The translations under genes and the position numbers were made by a program. Positions 48,493-58,979 of a stretch of 64,000 nucleotides of DNA are shown here, piece by piece; position 1 is the first letter of the stretch, and the number at the start of each line of letters is the position of its first letter. Origin of the DNA: Hymenochaete sp. R1. Taxonomy: Eukaryota; Basidiomycota; Agaricomycetes; Hymenochaetales; Hymenochaetaceae. The notes below the pieces were generated by a model. It ran no database searches, had not been told where the DNA came from, and saw only the letters and a program-made list of their open reading frames with translations. The stretch is taken from assembly GCA_019400425.1 (NCBI GenBank), contig JAFREE010000014.1, positions 62,001 to 126,000 of the forward strand, given 5' to 3'.

Positions 48493-49269
48493 ATGCACAC
48501 CGCTTCGTCTCGCGCAGCATCCTCTATCAGCAACTGCCAGCGAGTTCTACGGCAATGGATATCTCAAGGACAACTGAGCAGACGATACTTCACCTCGTCA
48601 AGTATGCTCCACTCAAATCCGTACCCATTCCCAAGCACACCAGATCCAACACCCTTCCAAATCTTCCATCTCATGCCGGATGCTTCTCCAGGAGACATCA
48701 AGCATAGATGTACGTCCAAATTCTCCTTTATCGGAATTTTAACGGACTGAGGCTGTTGGAATGTAGATTATGAGCTTGTCCGACTCTACCACCCCGATTC
48801 CGTCGACTCCCGACGGTACGAGCCTGACGCAGCGCGGCGGCATGCCCAATTTAGTGCCATTACTCGAGCTTACACCCGTCTACAGAAAGGTGATACCGGC
48901 TCATCAGATGCACCAGGCTCTTCCGAAGGGATAAGGAATATGTGGAGACGAGCTCCAGCTTTGAAACGACGGCGGTTTGAAGAACCCAAATTTGTGGATG
49001 AAAGGTGGAAGGATAGAGTCATTTGGGGCGTTCTAGGACTAGTACGCTTTTCACAATGCACTGCATCTATACAGATTTCTGAACATTCTACATGATAGTC
49101 TTTCGTCACAGTTGCAGCGCAAACAATTGTCGTACGGAGACGAAGGATATCGGAGTTCGCCGAGACTGGCCGACTGAGCGAATTCTATCCACCTCAATCT
49201 ACCAACTCTATGGCAACTCTCAAATCGAATGAAGATGACTTACTGAAAATGGAGAAGAGCTCAAGCTAG
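48493..49269 (+). CDS. Mitochondrial-type J-domain protein
   Basis: J-domain proteins stimulate Hsp70 ATPase through an HPD motif. Three exons: from 48493 to 48711, from 48768 to 49040, and from 49099 to the TAG at 49267-49269. The N terminus (MHTASSRAASSISNCQRVLRQW ... SRRYF) is basic and hydroxylated, fitting a mitochondrial presequence. The J domain covers about 55-115: TPFQIFHLMPDASPGDIKHRYYELVRLYHPDS, with HPD intact. A basic stretch WRRAPALKRRRFEEPKF follows and a predicted membrane helix VIWGVLGLSFVTVAAQTIVV near 165-185. An upstream in-frame ATG at 48439 would spoil the presequence and is less likely. Confidence 0.8.
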
Positions 49270-49477
49270 TGTTGAATGTGGTCCAAGTATGTTAGGTGGG
49301 TTATTCTCAGATCACGAAATTGTCTTTCATACGATGCTAAGTTATCCAGACTCAGTTCACTTGATCATAAAATGGAAGAAATATAAGGGGTATACTCATA
49401 ACGCAAGACAAGTGTCCTCTTGTAAGCACATAATTATGCGATAGTCGACAACAGAACTGGTGCATTCCGATCGACCC

Positions 49478-50389
49478 TTAGGAAATGTCCTCACGGAGCA
49501 AGCTGTTCAAATGACGTGCAACTATTTCAGCGGCTTCCTTTACGATAGTCCTTTCCTCCCCGTCCACTCTCGCGAGATGCCGCGCGAACCTATCCGGATG
49601 CCACCTCTTCAACTCCTTTTTAACCATATCCTTGGTCCTCGCGCAAAGCGGCCTTGCCGATTTTATTGGCGCAGAGAGCAAGAACTCACGAACGTCTTGC
49701 CTGGAGATCGACGAAGGAGTAGACGGCCGCTTCAGGACGGGCCAAGGTACCGTGGCGAACGAAAGCCGGTCCAAGGACTTTGCGATGCTTTCCCAGTTTC
49801 GCTCGTATATGACTAGTGACTGCTGAGCGTTCCTCTGCCTACTTTCCTTCCTTTTTAATGGTCGCCAGTTTCCACCGTCATTGTGGCAAGAGGTACATGT
49901 ATTAATATCCTCCCATTCGAGCACCCGCTTTAGTTGTCTCCGCCTATCTTGACGCTCAACCAGGCACGCCTCGGCTTCCAAGAGGAACTCCCGCTCAAGC
50001 GCTCGGATGGCAGCAAGGCCCCGCGTAGTGTCCTGCAGCTCCTTTATATGGAATTCGGCGTCGTCCTCCAGCATCTGCTGGTCTGTATAATACGTGGGAT
50101 CCAGGTTGAGGTCGAAGTGTAAAGGAGCGAGTGGTATGGAGACGAATGGGCGAAGGCTCGTTCGAGCTCGATGTGAGGGGCATGATTGTTCAATAGAGCA
50201 CCGACGTCCTTGGTCACGCCCTCTATTTTCCTTTCTGTCGCTTGGGTGAGGAGTTCGTGATCGTGATTCCGCTAGAGGAAGTGGTTCGCGGTGGCGTGAG
50301 CCTGGACCAGCAGGTGCCATTGACCGCGATCGTGTGTTGGAAGACAAGAGTTGATCATTATGGACGTATCCGTAGCCGCCAAAGCCCAT
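49478..50389 (-). CDS. Protein with C-terminal J-domain-like HPD segment
   Basis: A single exon, 303 residues, converging tail to tail with the J-domain gene at 48493. The N-terminal half is Arg/Ser-rich and disordered; the middle has a charged helix (TRGLAAIRALEREFLLEAEACLVERQDRRRQLKRVLEW) and a lone CxxC (NTCTSCHNDGG). The C terminus, about 235-300, reads RTKDMVKKELKRWHPDRFARHLARVDGEERTIVKEAAEIVARHLNSLL. This resembles the terminal part of the NFKBIL1-like family, which carries the same WHPDKF motif. The gene is complete. Function unknown. Confidence 0.7.
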   Translation of the reverse strand: MGFGGYGYVHNDQLLSSNTRSRSMAPAGPGSRHREPLPLAESRSRTPHPSDRKENRGRDQGRRCSIEQSCPSHRARTSLRPFVSIPLAPLHFDLNLDPTYYTDQQMLEDDAEFHIKELQDTTRGLAAIRALEREFLLEAEACLVERQDRRRQLKRVLEWEDINTCTSCHNDGGNWRPLKRKESRQRNAQQSLVIYERNWESIAKSLDRLSFATVPWPVLKRPSTPSSISRQDVREFLLSAPIKSARPLCARTKDMVKKELKRWHPDRFARHLARVDGEERTIVKEAAEIVARHLNSLLREDIS

Positions 50390-51569
50390 ATTGTTGGAAT
50401 TGGGGGGTATGGGCCGAGAAGTAGCTACAGCGCCACGTCAAAGAGCGATCATCTTATAGTTTTCCATCAAAAAAATAAGCAATTGTACTCACAGATTAGG
50501 GAGACGACAGGAAGGAAACCACCTGAAGTTGGATGGGTAACGCAATGGCCTCACATCTGAGTTTTCCTGTGGTAGTGCCAGGACGATGGTGAAGGCAGGA
50601 CGACAACCCCGAGAAGGGAAAGGAGCGAACTGCTTCGCTGACTTAACTCGGAGAGAGGCTCAAATCACAAAAGCGCGCACGCCTGTGTCGTCTAGCCGGA
50701 GGAAGTCAAAGGACTTTTTGTCGTTCCGTTCTAAGATTCGTTATCACGTCTCCTGTATCGGTATCACTTTCAGCACAGAGATAGATGTGGCGAAAGCCTG
50801 ACGATTCGGAGTCGGAGTCCCTTTACATGCGGGGAAGACGGATCATAGTGAGGGCCTAAGAACGCGTGGGGGGACACACACACTGGACACACTCAATGTT
50901 CGTACATATACCTATAGCCTAGACTCTCCCTTTGGTAACATATTACTCCGGAATGTAGAGAGCGTACTGAATGTGTCAGACCAACTGCTCAGCTAAGCGG
51001 TGACTGAGCAATGGCCTCGCCGCCGAAACGTGGCGTTCGACTCCTGGGGTACTCATCGAAACAGGTAAACACTGATTGAAATCGAGTAAGATGACCAGGT
51101 TTGGGGAAACACGTTTATCGTAAGCTTTACAGTATTATGAATAACCACAACTCGAGTGGTTCGATGGGGATTATGGTTTGTATCTGCTATCCCCGTTTCT
51201 GTTGAGTGGTCTGACCTCTTAGAAGAGGTGGCCCCAGTCGAAAACCTAGGAGTATTTTGATAACTCTACCCAGCGTCGGAATGTTATCGGTTGATAATGA
51301 CGAACTTTATCCAAGCGCATTGTATATGACGAAGCTCGAGCGGGAGATACTGGTGCTATCGATCGCACACGCTCACACAGGTGGTGATTAAATAGCATGT
51401 ATGCTTTTCATCGCGGTCATAATTCTAGTACCATACAAACTTGCGTACCATCCATCAATACGAATAAATATTACTTAAAAAAGAGTGAACATCAAAGCAA
51501 ACACCGAGAAGAGTCTATCGCTACTTCGCCACATTTCGTTTCTTCCTCCTTTTCGACTATCGTTCTCAT
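50390..51569. other. Intergenic, 1.2 kb
   Basis: This holds the promoter of the minus-strand gene on the left and the 3' flank of the NEDD8-like gene on the right. A 7-bp hairpin (TGCTCAG ... CTGAGCA, about 50988-51014) followed by GTTCGACTCC looks superficially like tRNA arms, but acceptor and anticodon stems do not form. No gene was recognised. Confidence 0.4.
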
Positions 51570-52304
51570 TTACAGACGGCCTCCACGAAGAGCAATAACT
51601 GTGTGAAAGGAAGTAACGCATGAGTGGGTTAGTGATACTAGATAATGAATGGATAAGGGGGAGGAGTGGGCTACTCACCGAGATGGAGCTTTGCGCCGTT
51701 CTTAATGTTATATTCTTCAAGTGTCTTATCATCCACGAGCTGCTTTCCATCGTAGATAATGCGCTGTTGGTCAGGCATGATTCTGTGGAGAACAGTAACA
51801 ATTACATTCATTGTTAGCACGCTTGAAAGAAAAAGGAGGTAGTGGCAAGTAAGTCACTCACCCATCTTTTTCATACACTCTATCCTTGACGTCTTGCACT
51901 GTTGGTATTCTGCCAGTCTCGATGACGGAGTCGAGTACGATCTCGATGTCTTTGCCAGTAAGGGTCTTGACAGTGACCTTGAACTGAGGCTGAGATCCAG
52001 TAGCAGCGGGAACAGAGGGAGCAGCTGCGGTGGGAGCGGTGACGGCGGGCTCGGCCGCAGGCGCCTCAACAGGAGCAGCCGGGACAACAGCAGAAGCGTC
52101 AGTAGTAGAGGCAGCAGTAGCTTCAACGGGAGCAGCAGTCTCAGCGGGAGCAGCCTCAGTGGGAGCAGAGGATTCCGGGGCTTCAGGAGTAGAGTCGACG
52201 ACCATGAGATCTGTGGCGGGAGCAGGAGTCTGTTGTTGTCCAACGACCTCGTTGGTGTCGTTGTTGACAGGCGTAGTGTTGTTGGTGTTCTCGTTATTAG
52301 ACAT
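51570..52304 (-). CDS. NEDD8-like ubiquitin-fold protein with N-terminal extension
   Basis: Exons 51862-52304, 51679-51782 and 51570-51598 sum to 576 nt, 191 residues. The first 100 residues or so are Ala/Pro/Glu/Thr-rich and disordered. The ubiquitin fold starts at FKVTVKTLTGKDIEIVL and runs through KDGIMPDQQRIIYDGKQL and EYNIKNGAKLHLVIALRGG, followed by Arg-Leu and a stop. VKTLTGK.IEI and the Ala two residues before Arg-Gly-Gly (equivalent to residue 72) match NEDD8/Rub1 rather than ubiquitin (Arg72). Lys48 and Lys11 equivalents are present; Lys63 and Lys29 equivalents are not. The fold has an insertion (ETGRI) after the second strand. The terminal Arg-Leu would need removal to expose Gly-Gly. 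The start at 52304 is the first ATG of a sensible frame; another in frame at 52403 adds a hydrophobic stretch and is less likely. Confidence 0.8.
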
Positions 52305-53930
52305 CGGAGATTGGCTTAGGGCACAGAAGTCAGGAACGATAGACTTTAGACGAGTCAAGGACAGAAGGGGAAGGAAGAAAAAGGGTGATGAGAGAGGTGG
52401 CAACGGGTAATCTTGATGGATGTTGCTTTATATACACGGTTTCAGAAGGGGATATGGCTTACTGGTATCAGCTGCTGCTACTTTGCGAGCGTAAAATGTC
52501 GCCACTGTGAAGGGATCTTTTGAAGAGTATGACGCATCCTTTGCAGTTGAATTGATTGCAACTTGTTGATACCAGACACCAGGACAATGGGTGACCTTGT
52601 ACGTTCCTGCACCCATCTTAGGAGTGTTCCCATGGAAGGGAAACACTGTTATAAGTCTTGTCGCCGATGGGCATACTGGTTTCGTGAGGAACAGTGGCGT
52701 CAAGTGCAAAGTCCCAGTAAACGGGCGTCCACCATCGGTCATTGAGGTGTTTTCAAATGTGTTGCACGTATTGATCATGACAGTTTGAATTGTAATAGCG
52801 TTTCGACCAACACAATCCATGAATCGTGCGAATTGGTGTAAGGCCCTACTCCGTGGGGGCTTAGGGTTTCCGGCGTTGAAGGGCCTTCCTTGGTAGAAGA
52901 CAATGCGTTTATGATACCGTGATATTCTGTCAATACCTTTCCAATATAGACCGTAGTAGTCAAGTAATCTAAAATACGTACGGTATTCTGACACCACTCT
53001 ACGTATGCCAGGGAAAGGCTATACGCGTCGCAGTGAAGTTAAAATTGCTCGATGGGTGGGCGTGCTTTGGCTTAATACTCTGAAATTTGGGTTATGCATC
53101 TTCGCAAAGAAGTATCTGATGGCTGGCCAAACATAGACCCTGCGCAAAGAGGGCATTCAGCGTTCGACCATCAGGAGGGAAGTGTAGCTTACAGATCGAC
53201 TCGGAAGTATATGCTTGAGAAAAACACCCAGCGTGGAAGGTTCACAGAGAGCTCGGATTGCATCCCACAGTTCAATTCCATATGACTCGTTAAATCGAGG
53301 ATACGCATTTTATGTATCATGCCAGTGTATCCGAGTAGAAAGGATCCAAGAAAGGACGTCATTGACCGAATCAGTCGGCGCCTACACTCTTGAACTCAAT
53401 CCACCATCATCATCATCTCAATTCTGCAGAATTGGCCTCCTAAATCGCCATCGTCATCCGCCCAGGCCCAATCCAGAGTACAAGCACCGAGGTCTCGCGA
53501 TTTGTGCCGCTGCAGTGCGCTCCTTGGCTGTTGGCTACACGTGTCTTGAACGGGAAAAGACGCGATGGGTGCAGGAGAAAGAGAGCAGCTGCAGCGAGGC
53601 AGAAGTGCCGTCTCCGCGTGTTCCAGCGCGTCCCCTTCTGTCTTCTCTGCTAACTCTGCGATGATGCCGAGAAGGTCGTCCTCTCTCTCTGCCTGCCTAT
53701 CACCCAAGGCCCTAGCCAGTGATGCGAAGCTGCGGGGACCCGGGCCTACTTCATACGTGCACCCTTAAAGAAGCGGAAAAATAGCAATAGCCTTGCGAAC
53801 ACGTTTTCTTGAGTATCCATCCCAGATTTCACCCGCTGCTGCTCCCTCCGTCATCACCTGCCTCTTCATCTTCTTTCTTCCGTTTGTCGTCCTGTGAACG
53901 CACATTTAGCAACTCTATTCCCCTGGGAGC
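52305..53930. other. Intergenic, 1.6 kb, unresolved
   Basis: The left end is the NEDD8-like promoter; the right end is the leader of the next + gene. In between, the longest frame is on the minus strand (52428-52997) and is listed separately. Frames near 53396-53770 lie in a GC-rich stretch open on both strands and have no usable start. Confidence 0.35.
52428..52997 (-). CDS. Possible orphan ORF, unsupported
   Basis: A 189-codon open frame with no recognised motif or signal peptide. It contains TDGGRPFTGTLHLTPLF and CPSATRLITVFPFHGN. A second minus-strand frame overlaps its 5' part (52775-52963), and neither is clearly preferred. It may be a decayed gene, a fragment of a mobile element or chance. 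No intron or promoter evidence settles this. Confidence 0.22.
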   Translation of the reverse strand: MVSEYRTYFRLLDYYGLYWKGIDRISRYHKRIVFYQGRPFNAGNPKPPRSRALHQFARFMDCVGRNAITIQTVMINTCNTFENTSMTDGGRPFTGTLHLTPLFLTKPVCPSATRLITVFPFHGNTPKMGAGTYKVTHCPGVWYQQVAINSTAKDASYSSKDPFTVATFYARKVAAADTSKPYPLLKPCI

Positions 53931-55161
53931 ATGTCCCCCACCATATCTTCTTCATCACTAGGCGATACCGAGGACTTTGAGTAAGTGTAATGAGTTAGTC
54001 TGTTTACCCCACAAACCGCAGCTCAGACATGGATTCTTCATACAGCGAAGCTCTTCGACACATCACCTCCGCCCGCTCCCCTCTCGCGGAACTCATCTCC
54101 GACCCTGTTCTCCTCCGCTCCCTAACAAAGCCCAAATCTGATCGTGATCGCCGCAGTCGCTCCTCGAGCAAACGTCCCTCCACTGACAAAGACAAGAAAC
54201 GGCACCACCACCACCATGACTCTGGCGACTCTGCCAGCAAAGTGCTCTCGGTCGTCCTTGCCGAGGAGGAGCGCGAAGTCCAGAAACTCCGGGCCCAGCT
54301 CCTCGTGACGGCCGAACAATTGAAGAACTCAATGCGGAACTGCGCCGACGCGGAGTCGCGTGCGAATACGGCCCATGCGCGGGAACGGGAGGCCCAGGTG
54401 CGGATTCAGCATCTGGAGCATGCGAAACAGAAAGCAGAGCTGGAGGTGACGAGGCAGAGCGAGGAGGCGAGGCGATATCGACTGAGGGTGGATGAGCTGG
54501 AGAGACAGGTGGCGAACACGGATATGGAGATGAGGCAGGTGGAGAGGCAGAAGAGTCGGGCGGAGGAGGATGCGGCAGAAGCCAAAGATGCGCTGCGGAT
54601 CTTTAAACAGACCATCAGGGATGAACGGGCGAGGGAGGAGGGTCTCGAGGCTGGAAAACGGTTGGGAATGAGGAAAGGGTATAGCAGTGGGCGGATGAAT
54701 GGATTCAAAGAAGGGAAGCAAGATGGTTTCGAGGTGGGATACAAGCGCGGACAGAAGGAGGGCCGGGTTCTTGGAGAGAACGAAGGGCGGAAGTGGGAGA
54801 AATCGAGAGCGATGAATGCATTTAAGAACTTCAATCGGAACCTCGCGGCCACTCGGGACAGGGACAGAGGGATTGGCGAATATGACGAAGAGCTCGGTGA
54901 GGACCCGGATGGTGGATATGAGGATTATGGCGATTATGATGGGGAGGATGACAGTGTAAGTATACTCAGAGGACTCTACCGAATCTCATAATCTGATCTG
55001 ATATTCCGTAGCTTCGACGTACACAGACATGGGCAGAGTCGGTGTCACGCCAGGACAATGATGAGATTGTGGCCATCGAACCTAGTATGATTCAGTCATC
55101 TTCCAGTGGTAGAACACAAGGAAGTCGAGACGAATCATATTCAAGTTATTATGGCCGTTGA
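53931..55161 (+). CDS. Coiled-coil protein, function unknown
   Basis: Three exons: a short one from 53931 (MSPTISSSSLGDTEDF), a main one from the C after GCAG at 54022 to the AGT at about 54957, and a last one starting CTTCGACGTAC after TAG near 55011. About 370 residues. After an Arg/Ser-rich and poly-His stretch (KRHHHHHDS), a long charged coiled coil runs from LAEEEREVQKLRAQLL to DALRIFKQTIRDE. A Gly/Arg/Lys-rich segment follows with repeated G-x3-G spacing (LGMRKGYSSGRMNGFKEGKQDGFEVGYKRGQKEG), then an acidic Tyr/Asp/Gly-rich region. I do not recognise a family. Confidence 0.7.
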
Positions 55162-55515
55162 CCGGTCTTCCTCCTTTCTTTTCTCTTTTCTTTTCTCTCT
55201 TTTCTCTCTTTTTTTCGGGAGGGAATTTGTGCAGACGGACAATTAACTTTTGATTATATTATACCTTTTGTTATTCCAGTTACTTGTGAAGATATGATTT
55301 ATGGATCCTAATGCTGTTGATCACGATGTTGTTTGAGCGAGCGTCGTCTATGATGATGACGATGATGATGGACGCGGAGGCAGATAACCAGGTCTTTGTT
55401 CGTGCTCCATCTAGCCTTAGCCTTTGTAGCCCGGATCCATCCAGCGGCATCAACCCCTTCTTTTCTTTTCCTCTTCCCCCCCACCTCTTCCTTTCCTCTT
55501 CTCTCAACGGTAACA
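55162..55515. other. Intergenic with T/C-rich tract
   Basis: A pyrimidine-rich tract at 55166-55216 lies right after the stop of the coiled-coil gene, in its 3' flank. The remainder is the promoter of the next gene. No other feature. Confidence 0.4.
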
Positions 55516-56859
55516 ATGTCCACCTCAGACCAGCCACGCCGCAAAGGCCCGAAAGCACTCCCAAAGCTCCCTCTCTCCGTCTTCACGCCCCCAAACTCAG
55601 GCACATCCGACCGTTTTCCTTTGCCTCCAAGCCCAAGCGCCGTACACCCCACATCGATCACAGACGCACAAGTCCTGTCGTCAGACCTTGAGGCATGGAA
55701 AGCGGGATCGCAAGGAGATGGATCAGATGCCAATGGGAAAGGGTATGGGAGGAAAGCAGATGGAGTGGTTGTTGTCGTGGAGAATGTCGAAGGGCTCAAA
55801 GGGTGGGTGGGTATATGCGATAAGTGTCTAGCATATACTGATATTCTCCACCTACACATCCAGGATCCCAGATGATGCCTCTATAATCGCAAAGTCCATC
55901 CACGTCTCAATAGAAGATCTCGCGCCCACTGTATCTCAACTCAAAGAGTCGGCGGCGGTAGATACTGGCAAAGGCCGCGTCCATCTGAGCACAAGCGTCT
56001 CCGCGAGCTCGCCCAAGCTCATCGAGGGCATCGTGCAAGCGCTCAACGCCGGCTTGACGATTGACGTCTCCGCAGACTTTGCGTCTATGAATGAGAGCGG
56101 GGGTGGTTGGGAGTTGTTAGAGGAGTTAGTGGGAAAGACGTTGGGCGCGCAGGAGGAGGGGTCGAAGGGGAAGATAGTTCTTTGTGCGCACTTTCTCCAT
56201 TTCCATCTTCGACCGACGACGATAATCAGAACTGACCTCATGAACTCTCACCGCCCTCAACGCACAACCACAACGGCACGTTTATCATCGTCATCCAATC
56301 AGCCAACATCCTCCCCCCACCCGTCGACCTTGCCATCCCAACCGTCAAGCTCCTCACCCACCCCGCCTACGACGCCTACCAATCCGCCATCGCCTCCCTC
56401 TCTCTTAACTCCAACGTTTACCTAAAGTTCCTCCCGCCCGTGCCTACCTGGGGAACCTCCGTCCCCGAAGCCGACGCTGGAGCTGGCGCCGAGCAGCCCG
56501 GCAGCGAGCTAAGCGCGGAAGGGAAGGAGTGGAAGAGGCGGGTGAAGATGTACCGTGCGTTTCTAGCTTTCACCTCTCTTTTCCTCTCTCGTGTTCATAA
56601 AGCTTACATTTTACATATCCGTGTCCAACTCACTCACCCACCGCCTACAGTCGGCTTCGCGGTCGAAGCCTTTGGATACCAACGTATCCTCTTCGGCACC
56701 GCGCCGCCCCGTACTACCTCGTCTTCGTCCACCAACCCCGCGTCAAAGGCTGAGAGCTGGTACGAGATCGCACGGGAGTCAATCGCAGAGCTCGGGGTTG
56801 AACAGGAGGATATCGATGCGGTGTTCGGGAAGAACGCGAAGAGTGTGTATGGGTCGTAG
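55516..56859 (+). CDS. Conserved protein, possibly amidohydrolase-like
   Basis: I have no firm family. Four exons: from 55516 to the GG before GTGGGT (about 55802); from G ATC CCA near 55863 to the T before GTGCGC near 56183; from CC AAC ATC near 56312 to the C before GTGCGT near 56553; and from TC GGC TTC near 56650 to 56859. Blocks: VVVVENVEGLKG, IIAKSIHVSIEDLAPTV, KIVLSNILPPPVDLAIPTVKLLTHPAYDAYQS, LKFLPPVPTWG, and VGFAVEAFGYQRILFGTAP, the last resembling the C-terminal strand of amidohydrolase-2 barrels (x-FG-x-x-R-I-L-F-G-T). Typical metal-binding His/Asp motifs are not obvious, so enzyme activity is doubtful. The third exon must begin at an AG near 56310 to keep frame. Confidence 0.6.
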
Positions 56860-57266
56860 TTGCTGCTTTTAGCTGGTGACTATAGATGGGTTGGGTTGGA
56901 TCGCTGGGCTTTTCTGGGAATCTGATGAGGGGTGGCGTGGATTGAAGTGAGTTCCTGTGTTGTCAGATATATCTTTTATATGTGGGGCGCTCGTATATAT
57001 TAGCGTATGGTGTTGACTCCGAAAATAACGGGCTTTGACGAGGATCACCGAAATGAAATGAATATCCAAGGGTCACAAGTGCTTTCGGCGAGGCAACGAC
57101 ATTTGTTCATGACAATGGTCGGGACGGTAAGTCTACCTCAATCTCGAGCGAAGCGCACACACATATCAAGAAATGAAGCTTCACAATTCAATTCAGTAAA
57201 GTCATACGAGCATAACTACCAGTCACTATTATCGCAGACGCAGAGAACAAAGATTCAAGCAAAGAC
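56860..57266. other. Intergenic between the converging 55516 gene and antizyme
   Basis: 3' flanks of two converging genes. No coding signal. Confidence 0.4.
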
Positions 57267-58525
57267 TCAAATTTCAATCCCGACCAGCACATAAACATCA
57301 TCCAAAGGATATGGCGGGCAATTGACGACGGAGGCTCCAACATACATAAAGGAGTGCAAGAGGCTACCAAGTGCGGGGTTTGTGCGCTCGAGGGCAATGA
57401 CTAGGGCAGAACATTCGAGATGTTCGTCGGCAAGGTCGAGAAGAGCAACAATACTACACGAAAAAAAAATTGAGTTTTTACGAATATGCAAAATAGAGTT
57501 TGCGCAACTCACCTTTCTCTAAGTTTGATATTCTCCGCTCCTTTGCCGTCGATGTAAAGCGTGCGCGGTCTGCCCGGAATGTCAAGTACGACTCCATCGA
57601 AAGCAAACGTGTCACCATTTGAAGATAGCTCGGGAGCAAGTTGAGACGAGGTGATACGAACACTCGTGGCATGCGATAAGGCAACCCTCACGGAACCGGG
57701 GAAAAGCCGCACAAGAAGGTCGGAGGCTGCAGTATCATCCTGGAATTTGTCCTTGCCCAGGAATGAAACAGGTGACCCGGTACCAACTGAACCCTCCTCA
57801 TCCGGAGTCAACGGAGGAGTGTTCAAACCTCCAATAGGCTTTTGACTGTGAGGAATATCACGCGGGGTCGAGAATGGTATCCCGGTAAGCGGAGTGGCTT
57901 GTCCTGCGGAGCCCGAGAGGAGCCCGTGATGTTTGTCATATTGTATATTTGCGGGGCCCGTTTTGAGAGGGTGATCGTTGAGATGACCACTCAAAGGCAA
58001 GTTCCCGTCTGAGTCTGAGGCTGATGAATTACTGCTGATATCGGAATCGGAAGAAATGGAAAAGGAACGCGATGGCCAGTCTGTCACACTGCCCACCGAC
58101 CCACCCTTGGAAATACCTCGAGAGATATCGGGTGGGACTTTTTCCGAAGGGCTAATGCAGAAGTCAGTTTCGCTCGGGGACACTATGTTGGGAGAAACGA
58201 ACATGTCAAAAACGCCACTCGCTCCCTCCAGAGAACGTAGTGCTGGATGAGCAGTTAGCGAAGACGGCAACTATTTGAGTGTGGGGCCACGTACGAATAA
58301 TAATAGATATCATCCGAGCCCTGAACCTGACAAACAGCAAGAACGCCATTCACAGAGGTGCTGTCAGCAGAGAGAGCCCCATCTCCAACGGTTTGACGGC
58401 CGTTGCTGAGAGAGAAGGAAGTTGAGCAAGATAGCCAAGCAAGATAGTATTCGACGAAACAGGGCTTACGCGGGGCAAATACTAGATTGAGATTGTTTTG
58501 AATTCATATAAATTGTATTCGACAT
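57267..58525 (-). CDS. OAZ1: Ornithine decarboxylase antizyme, expressed by +1 frameshifting
   Basis: Antizyme binds ornithine decarboxylase and sends it to the proteasome when polyamines are high. Exons 5' to 3': 58470-58525, 58295-58405, 57513-58242, 57267-57453. Frame 0 (ORF1) runs 67 codons and stops at TGA 58206-58208, just after CGT TTT. Frame +1 (ORF2) starts right there (GAC ATG TTC) and runs 293 codons to 57267. It ends in the antizyme domain, including SIVALLDLADEHLECSALVIALERTNPALGSLLHSFMYVGASVV and VYVLVGIEI. The shift product would have 360 residues. ORF1 ends Y-Y-Y-S-S-TTFSGGSEWRF, as I recall from other fungal antizymes. The TTT-TGA-C site is discussed under findings. ORF2 has no conventional start at its 5' end. 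Confidence 0.92.
58206..58211 (-). promoter_or_regulatory. Programmed +1 ribosomal frameshift site, TTT-TGA
   Basis: On the minus strand the frame-0 codons are TGG CGT TTT TGA, followed by C. Ribosomes must skip the first T of TGA after TTT to read GAC ATG TTC in ORF2. In other antizymes polyamines stimulate this step. Whether flanking bases form a stimulatory structure was not tested. Confidence 0.85.
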
Positions 58526-58979
58526 TGCGTCCTGCCAACTTCGTATGTTGAGTAGTAGTGGAATTGGGTCTGCGCGAGCAAGGTGAGAGGAAGTGCTGAT
58601 GGTGGTTAAGAGTTAAGAGTCAAGACGGCTTCTGGCTGGGGGGCGATGCAAAACAAGGCACCGGGTGCCATCGGCCGGCTTTCAAAGTGTGAGCCTCACG
58701 TAAGCATTTTACACGTAAGAGCGTCACCTGATACACCAGTCACATGACTTTCTGCGGTCGCAATTGCTTTTCCACGGTCAACTATACAGTAACTTCCTTT
58801 TTCGGAATCCCTATGCATGCGGTGAACTGACCTAGCCTCGAGAGTGCAAATAGTCTTGAACACGGATTCGGCATCCTTAAGGACACCTTTTCCCCTTCCT
58901 ACTCCTTGTAAGCGGTCTGTATCCTCGAATAAGAAGCATTGGTTTTCTGAAGCATGTCATCCAGCGTAAAAAAATATAA
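58526..58979. other. Divergent promoter region, antizyme/RPS2
   Basis: Shared 5' region of antizyme (-) and RPS2 (+). Contains no gene. A poly-A stretch directly precedes the RPS2 start. No motif was firmly identified. Confidence 0.4.

Noticed and set aside
50985..51045. tRNA-like arms (hairpin followed by GTTCGACTCC)
   Set aside because: The T stem does not pair, and no acceptor or anticodon stem can be drawn.
53396..53770. Open frames on both strands (minus DDLLGIIAELAEKTEGD..., plus MGAGEREQLQRG...)
   Set aside because: No start codon fits the minus frame, the plus frame has no context, and the two are mutually antisense in a GC-rich spot.
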